The notes under the pieces are model-generated. The model had not been told where the DNA came from. It ran no database searches and was given only the letters and a program-made list of their open reading frames with translations. From NCBI GenBank assembly GCA_020724945.1, contig DYFX01000045.1, forward strand, positions 1-9,399: a DNA stretch of 9,399 nt, written 5' to 3'. This DNA is from Candidatus Paceibacter sp. (lineage in GTDB: Bacteria; Patescibacteriota; Patescibacteriia; SG8-24; DYFX01). Positions 5,144 through 9,399 of this stretch are shown here, piece after piece. Each line of letters starts with the position of its first letter. Positions within the stretch are counted from its first letter, which is position 1. A program made the position numbers and the translations under genes.

Positions 5144-6765
5144 GACGCCTTGCCGTCATCGCCGCGCTCGCCGCCTTCCTCGCCGTCGCGTTCCTGTACG
5201 GACGGCCGGTCGCCGGCGTCTGGAATTCGCCCGACGAGACCGCCAACGCCTTCTGGGCGATGCGCGTCGCGGCGGGGGAGCCGCTCATGGTCGTCGACGC
5301 GATCGTCGAGCTCGGAGGCGGCGCCGTGCATCCGCGCTCGATGGCCGTCTCCGGAGACGCGCTCGTGCCCGGCAGTTTCCCCGGACTCATCCTGCTCTTC
5401 GGCGCGTTCAAGATCCTCTTCAAGCTACCGCTCCACGCCTACACGCCGCTCCTGACGGCGCTCGCGGCGCTCTGCTTCGGCGCGCTCGTCGCGAGGCTCT
5501 TCGACCGCAAGGCGGGGGCGTTCGCGGCCGTCCTGTTCCTCGCGCATCCCGCCGTCCTCTATTACGGTTCGCGCGGGCTGTTCCACAACATGCTGTTCCT
5601 CGACCTGCTCGTCTTCGCCGCCGCCTGTTTCGCGCTGCGCCCGCTTTCGCGCGTCTTCGGCGCCCGCGCCGCCGCCGACGATGCGCTGGGGGGCTTCATC
5701 CTGGCCTGGGCGCTCGTCGTGCGGACCTCTGAAGCGGTCTGGGTCATCCCGGCCTTCGCGGCGTTCCTGCCGTTCGCCGGCAAGGATCGGTGGAAACGCC
5801 TGGCCGTCGCGGCCGCCGGCGGCCTCGTGCCGTTCCTCGTGCTCATGCGCCTCAACGCCACGCTCTACGGTTCCCCCTGGCGCACCGCCTATGTCGCCCC
5901 AGCGCCGAAAGCCGAAGCCTCCATCGCCGCGCCGTCGGAGGAGCCGGCGCTCGCCGCGGCGCCGTCCTCGCTCCTGCCGTTCGGCGTGCACCCGCGTCTC
6001 GTCGCGCGCAATGTCTGGCACTACGGCTTGAAGCTCTTCTGGTGGCAGTCGCTCCTGGCGGCGCTCGGGTTCGCGCTGTGGCTCCGCGGCTTCCGCAAGG
6101 CCACCGGCCCGCAGAAGGCGTTCGCGCTCGCGGCGCTCCTCACCGCCGCCTGGCTGGCCCTGCTCTACGGCAGCTGGTTCATCCGCGACCGCCTCGATCC
6201 CGGCACGGTCACGATCGGCACCTCGTATGTCCGCTACTTCCTGCCGGCCTACGCCGCCGCCATCGCGTTCGCGGCCTTCGGCCTGTCGCGCCTCGCCTCG
6301 GACGCGCGCCGGAACGCCTTCGCCGCCGCTCTCGTCCTCCTGGCGGCCGTCCTCGGCATCCGCGCGGCCGTCTTCGTCGGCGATGAGAGTCTCCGCGCCG
6401 TCCGCGCCACGCTCGAAGGCAACGCCGCGAAGAAACCGGCGCTGCTTTCAGCCATCGAACCGGGCGCCGTCGTGATGACCGAGCGCTTCGACAAGCTCCT
6501 GGTGCCGGAACGGCTGCGCATCATCCCTGCGACGGACGCCGCCGCCTTCACAGCCGCCGCGGATGCCGCGGAGTTCGTCTCCGTCTACTGGTACGGCCTC
6601 CGTCCGGAAGGGGACGAGGCGCGCAGGCTTTCGGCGCTCGCGGATCCCTACGGCTTCATCTGGCGCGAACTGGAAAGTCCGGCGCGGGGCGAGGCCCTCT
6701 ATTGGCTCGATCCGTTCGCGGAACGGTTCGATGACCGCGATGAAGATGAAAACCATGTCGACTGA
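5140..6765 (+). CDS. GT39/ArnT-like membrane glycosyltransferase
   Basis: A 541-residue polytopic protein of the GT-C type, probably using a polyprenyl-phosphate sugar on the outer face of the membrane. The first segment (about 4-20) is followed by a loop with WNSPDETANAFWAMRVAAGEPL (28-49); D32-E33 and the following helix match the catalytic acidic pair and helix found in PMT/ArnT relatives. About ten further hydrophobic segments lie at 80-120, 127-140, 150-166, 184-212, 219-236, 300-316, 327-345, 366-384 and 393-411. Residues 252-280 are an Ala/Pro-rich low-complexity loop. TSYVRYFLPAYA (361-372) resembles the RYxxP segment of the family, and a soluble tail of about 130 residues ends the protein. 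The start at 5140 sits in an ATGA overlap with the upstream gene; a longer open frame from 4810 is only an overlap with it. Acceptor unknown: a glycan, lipid or protein. Confidence 0.82.
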   Translation: MRRLAVIAALAAFLAVAFLYGRPVAGVWNSPDETANAFWAMRVAAGEPLMVVDAIVELGGGAVHPRSMAVSGDALVPGSFPGLILLFGAFKILFKLPLHAYTPLLTALAALCFGALVARLFDRKAGAFAAVLFLAHPAVLYYGSRGLFHNMLFLDLLVFAAACFALRPLSRVFGARAAADDALGGFILAWALVVRTSEAVWVIPAFAAFLPFAGKDRWKRLAVAAAGGLVPFLVLMRLNATLYGSPWRTAYVAPAPKAEASIAAPSEEPALAAAPSSLLPFGVHPRLVARNVWHYGLKLFWWQSLLAALGFALWLRGFRKATGPQKAFALAALLTAAWLALLYGSWFIRDRLDPGTVTIGTSYVRYFLPAYAAAIAFAAFGLSRLASDARRNAFAAALVLLAAVLGIRAAVFVGDESLRAVRATLEGNAAKKPALLSAIEPGAVVMTERFDKLLVPERLRIIPATDAAAFTAAADAAEFVSVYWYGLRPEGDEARRLSALADPYGFIWRELESPARGEALYWLDPFAERFDDRDEDENHVD

Positions 6766-7948
6766 CGCCCTCGCCCAGCTCCGTTTCCTCCGCAATTTCC
6801 TTCGGCTCTTCTGGGCCGCGGCGGGCTTCGGACTCCTCGCGATCGTCGCCGCCCGGAACCTGCCGTCCGACGGCATCCTCTCCGCCTCCGCGCGGACGGC
6901 CGAACCGTCCGGCTTCGTCGGCGGCTTCACGCCGCTCGATCGCGCGGTTCCCACGCAGGAAGGCGCGCTGTGGTATTCCGACATCGTCGCCGAGCCCGTG
7001 TACTTCCATGTCGCGGCGCCGAGGCTCTACGACGAGGCGCGCGTCACGCTCCGCTACCGCAACGAAGGCCAGCCGTATCTCGCGCTCGGCGCGCGCACCG
7101 ATCTCGAGGCCTGGACCTTCGACCTCAAGCCCATCGACCTGCCGATGCTCGACGATTCCGGCTGGGCCTCCCGGCAGGACGGCGACCTCCGCATCTACGA
7201 ACGCAAGGCGACGGCGCGTTCCGCCGAGGAGATCCTCGCGTCGGCGGCGGGCCGCACGGCGGTGCTCGCCATCGATCCGGCGCGCTGGGGCATGCGCGTC
7301 GGGGACGGGAAGGAAAAGCCCTTCGAGGCGGCGCTCTCGCTCCCCGGATCCAGGACGATCTATGTCTATGTACAGGAGGGTCCGCTCGATGTCTCGCTCG
7401 GTTTCCGCGGGCCGGCGGAGGCCGTCGCGCGCATCGCGCTCGTGAAGGGCGAGGAGCGCCTGCTCGCGCGCGAGCGCAAGGCCGACGGCGCCGTGGACCT
7501 CGCCCTCACGGGCGCGGCGACGGGCCTCTACCGCATCGACATCGCGGCGCCCGAGACGATGACGCTCACGGGCATCCGCTCGGCCCATGGCCGCGTCGCC
7601 CTGGTCGGCGACGGCCCCCCGCGCGTCTCGTTCCCGCCGGGCGCCACGGCCTTCGACCCCGAGTTCCCGATCTTCACCTGGGAGACCGACCTCGAGGCCT
7701 CGCCCTACGACGCCGTCGTCGCGCGTTATACGCCTCCGGACATCGATGCCGACGGCTGGCGCACGGCCTCCGCCGCCTTCGACCTCCGCGGCCTCGCCGC
7801 TTCGCAAGGCCGCGTGCAGATGATCGTCTCGGCGCCGCAGATCCGCGATCATGGCGCCCGCATCCGCGTCGACCGCGTCGATGTCGCGTACGCCCGACCG
7901 CCGTTCGAGTTCCGGAAGCTGTTCGACCTCTTCAAGCTCGAGCTATGA
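6755..7948 (+). CDS. Membrane-anchored protein of unknown function, beta-rich outer domain
   Basis: I do not recognise this 397-residue protein. A basic N-terminus leads to one hydrophobic segment (about 17-33, RLFWAAAGFGLLAIVAA) that looks like an uncleaved signal anchor. The rest alternates short hydrophobic and polar stretches typical of beta sandwiches: roughly 60-140, 180-290 (with TIYVYVQEGPLDVSLGF) and 300-385. The C-terminus ends in an amphipathic stretch FEFRKLFDLFKLEL. No catalytic motif or cysteine pair was seen. Four in-frame ATGs are possible (6731, 6740, 6746, 6755); none has a Shine-Dalgarno sequence, and 6755 gives the shortest overlap (11 bp) with the upstream gene, so the exact start is open. 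Its place directly after a GT-C enzyme suggests a carbohydrate-binding or glycosyltransferase-partner role in the outer space; this is inference from position only. Confidence 0.75.
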   Translation: MSTDALAQLRFLRNFLRLFWAAAGFGLLAIVAARNLPSDGILSASARTAEPSGFVGGFTPLDRAVPTQEGALWYSDIVAEPVYFHVAAPRLYDEARVTLRYRNEGQPYLALGARTDLEAWTFDLKPIDLPMLDDSGWASRQDGDLRIYERKATARSAEEILASAAGRTAVLAIDPARWGMRVGDGKEKPFEAALSLPGSRTIYVYVQEGPLDVSLGFRGPAEAVARIALVKGEERLLARERKADGAVDLALTGAATGLYRIDIAAPETMTLTGIRSAHGRVALVGDGPPRVSFPPGATAFDPEFPIFTWETDLEASPYDAVVARYTPPDIDADGWRTASAAFDLRGLAASQGRVQMIVSAPQIRDHGARIRVDRVDVAYARPPFEFRKLFDLFKLEL

Positions 7949-8328
7949 TGAACCCGCGCACCATCGTCCACCAGATGGCCGTCGACGCCTGGGGCGCCGG
8001 CGCCGCCGCGCTCACGCTCTGTCTCGTCCTCGAGGCGGTCGAACGCGGCTTCGTCTCCCGCCAGTTCAACCTGCTCTGGCTCCTGCTCTTCGTCTTGGCC
8101 GCGTCCGTGGCCGTCATGGCCACGCACCCCGGCGTCTCCGCCATGGATCCGTCGCACCGCCGCCCGAAGAACGCCGACGCCCTGCTCCGTTTCGCCGCGC
8201 TCCTCGCCGCCGCCGCCGTCTGGTTCCTCCTCCCGCGCGAGCTCTCCGTCGTCTGGCGCGCCGCCGCCTCCGGCATCACGCTCCTCGCCGCGCTGTCCGT
8301 CCGCGCCGCTTTCGAAAAGAACGAATGA
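7945..8328 (+). CDS. Small four-helix membrane protein, unknown function
   Basis: A 127-residue hydrophobic protein with four probable membrane segments (about 15-31, 43-60, 80-97 and 104-121), separated by a charged cytosolic-type loop MDPSHRRPKNAD (67-78). No family is recognised. The ATGATG start overlaps the previous stop in an ATGATG/TGA arrangement, so it may begin at 7945 or 7948. It is probably translated by coupling to the upstream gene and may form a membrane complex with its partners. The next gene starts one base after its stop codon. Confidence 0.78.
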   Translation: MMNPRTIVHQMAVDAWGAGAAALTLCLVLEAVERGFVSRQFNLLWLLLFVLAASVAVMATHPGVSAMDPSHRRPKNADALLRFAALLAAAAVWFLLPRELSVVWRAAASGITLLAALSVRAAFEKNE

Positions 8329-8329
8329 T

Positions 8330-8740
8330 ATGAACGACTGCCTCTTCTGCAAGATCGTCCGCAAGGAAATCCCCGCCGCCGTCGTCTACGAGAACGGCCT
8401 GACGATGGCCTTCCTCGACATCAAGGGCATCAATCCCGGCCACACGCTCGTCGTCCCGAAGGATCATTTCGACGACTTCGCCTCGACGCCGCCCGAGCGC
8501 CTGGGCGACATCGCCGCGGTGGCCCAGAAGGTCGCCAAGGCCGCCATGCGCGCGCTCGGTGCCCCGGCCTTCAACATCGGCGTGAACAACGGCGCGGAAG
8601 CCGGACAGGTCATCGGGCACATGCACCTGCATGTCATGCCGCGCTTCAAGGGCGACGGGCACGAGCACTGGCACGGCAAGCCGTACGCGGAAGGGGAGAT
8701 GGAAACGGTCGCGGAGAAGCTCAAAGCCACGCTTTCCTGA
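8330..8740 (+). CDS. HIT-family protein (nucleotide-binding histidine triad)
   Basis: A 136-residue cytosolic protein of the histidine-triad superfamily, normal in length. Members hydrolyse or transfer nucleoside phosphate bonds, such as AMP-amides and dinucleoside polyphosphates. The triad is complete: H97, H99 and H101 in IGHMHLHVMPR, with H99 the usual nucleophile. N-terminal DCLFCKIVRKEIPAAVVYE, with C4 and C7, is the form of the zinc-binding subgroup; GHTLVVPKDH (37-46) and FNIGVNNGAEAGQ (81-93) are the standard nucleotide pocket strands. The substrate cannot be read from sequence. It lies one base after the upstream gene and has no Shine-Dalgarno sequence, so it shares that operon. HIT genes occur in many contexts, so the neighbours need not tell its role. 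Confidence 0.96.
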   Translation: MNDCLFCKIVRKEIPAAVVYENGLTMAFLDIKGINPGHTLVVPKDHFDDFASTPPERLGDIAAVAQKVAKAAMRALGAPAFNIGVNNGAEAGQVIGHMHLHVMPRFKGDGHEHWHGKPYAEGEMETVAEKLKATLS

Positions 8741-8743
8741 CGA

Positions 8744-8772
8744 TTGACCGTTATCCACAGCCGCGCTAAGGT
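8744..8772 (+). promoter_or_regulatory. Promoter of rmlB
   Basis: TTGACC (8744-8749, 5 of 6 matches to the -35 consensus) is followed after exactly 17 bp by TAAGGT (8767-8772), which keeps the most conserved T, A and final T of the -10. Transcription would start near 8779, about four bases before the ATG at 8783. It lies in the only real gap (42 bp) of the + strand cluster, so rmlB may be expressed separately. Confidence 0.65.
8751..8759 (+). promoter_or_regulatory. Consensus DnaA box inside the rmlB promoter spacer
   Basis: TTATCCACA matches the strict DnaA-box consensus TTATNCACA at all positions. It lies between the -35 and -10 elements, where a bound protein would hinder RNA polymerase. 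A single box without an AT-rich unwinding region does not make a replication origin. Confidence 0.5.
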
Positions 8773-8782
8773 TGGCCTACCT

Positions 8783-9399
8783 ATGAGGATCCTCGTGACC
8801 GGGGGCGCCGGATTCATCGGTTCCGCCTTCATCCGCCATATGCTCCGCGCCCACCCCGACCTGGAGGTGGTGAATTTCGACAAGCTGACCTACGCGGGCA
8901 ACCTCGAGAACCTGAAGGACATCGAATCCGACCCGCGCTACCGGTTCGTCAAAGGCGACATCTGCGAAGCGTCGGACATCGCGCCGGCGCTCTCCGGGGT
9001 CGACGCCGTGGTCCACTTCGCCGCCGAATCGCATGTCGACCGTTCGGTGATGGATCCGCACGCCTTCTTCCGCAACAATGTCCTCGGCACGCAGGTGCTG
9101 ATCCAGGCCTGCCGCGCGGCGGGCGTGAAGCGCTTCCATCATGTCTCGACCGACGAGGTCTACGGCGACCTCGGCCTCGACGAGGACCGCGCCTTCAAGG
9201 AAGAGGACGCGCTGCATCCGCGCTCGGCCTACGCCGCGTCCAAGGCCGGCAGCGACCATGTCGTGATGTCGTACGCGCACTCGTTCGGCATGGAGGTCAC
9301 GGTCAGCCGCTGCTGCAACAACTACGGCCCCCACCAGTTCCCGGAGAAGCTCATCCCGCTCTTCGCCACCAACGCGATGGAGGACAAGCCGCTCCCGCT
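8783..9399 (+). CDS. rmlB: dTDP-glucose 4,6-dehydratase RmlB, N-terminal 205 residues (cut by right edge)
   Basis: This NAD-dependent enzyme of the extended short-chain dehydrogenase family turns dTDP-glucose into dTDP-4-keto-6-deoxyglucose, the second step of dTDP-L-rhamnose and other deoxysugar routes in the cytosol. Visible marks are the Rossmann loop VTGGAGFIG (G7, G10, G13), DKLTYAGNLENL (33-44), HFAAESHVDRS (78-88), the active-site STDEVYG (122-128, with D124 and E125 the dehydratase acid/base pair), YAASK (Y150, K154) and NNYGPHQFPEKLIP (179-192), a very characteristic RmlB stretch. No Shine-Dalgarno sequence precedes the ATG, which lies about 10 bases after the -10. About 130 residues are expected beyond the window. 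It probably begins an rml gene group that continues to the right, giving sugar donors for the glycosyltransferases here. Confidence 0.96.
   Translation, partial: MRILVTGGAGFIGSAFIRHMLRAHPDLEVVNFDKLTYAGNLENLKDIESDPRYRFVKGDICEASDIAPALSGVDAVVHFAAESHVDRSVMDPHAFFRNNVLGTQVLIQACRAAGVKRFHHVSTDEVYGDLGLDEDRAFKEEDALHPRSAYAASKAGSDHVVMSYAHSFGMEVTVSRCCNNYGPHQFPEKLIPLFATNAMEDKPLP

Noticed and set aside
8751..8759. Replication origin, suggested by a DnaA box
   Set aside because: One box only, no cluster, no AT-rich region, and no dnaA or dnaN gene beside it.

Overview
This is a GC-rich (by eye about two thirds G+C) bacterial fragment carrying cell-envelope and surface-glycan genes. The features point to a Patescibacteria (CPR)-like organism: a compact 173-residue PaaX/Cas2-fold regulator, very short intergenic spaces, extended -10 promoters of the TGnTATACT type, and start codons placed right at the predicted transcription start without Shine-Dalgarno sequences. 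No 16S gene or other marker is present, so the lineage is an inference.

Layout, left to right. Positions 2-454 (+) hold the C-terminal part of a GT4-family glycosyltransferase that enters from the left. Positions 558-1079 (-) encode the PaaX-like regulator. A 19-bp sequence occurs twice around it (18/19 identical): once across its start codon, and once just past its stop codon, where it forms half of a perfect inverted repeat. Positions 1173-2453 (+) hold a complete GT4 glycosyltransferase with its own extended -10 promoter. It runs tail-to-tail into, and overlaps by 26 bp, a 708-residue multi-spanning GT-C-like membrane protein on the other strand (2428-4554, -).

That membrane gene is divergent from a tightly packed + strand cluster: a CDP-alcohol phosphatidyltransferase (4577-5143), a GT39/ArnT-like membrane glycosyltransferase (5140-6765), a membrane-anchored protein of unknown function (about 6755-7948), a small four-helix membrane protein (7945-8328) and a HIT-family protein (8330-8740). 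Junctions are overlaps of 4, 11 or more, and 4 bp, then a 1-bp gap, which indicates one operon with translational coupling. The divergent start region holds two -10 elements that are the two arms of an inverted repeat and face each other. A 42-bp spacer with a promoter, and a consensus DnaA box inside it, leads to rmlB (dTDP-glucose 4,6-dehydratase), which is cut by the right edge.

Taken together, the genes make an activated deoxysugar precursor (RmlB), transfer sugars on the cytoplasmic face (GT4 enzymes), probably transfer lipid-linked sugars on the outer face (the two GT-C-like proteins), and make a membrane lipid head group (CDP-alcohol phosphatidyltransferase). The most unusual part is the PaaX-like gene with its flanking repeats. 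No tRNA, rRNA, CRISPR array, insertion sequence or replication origin was seen.
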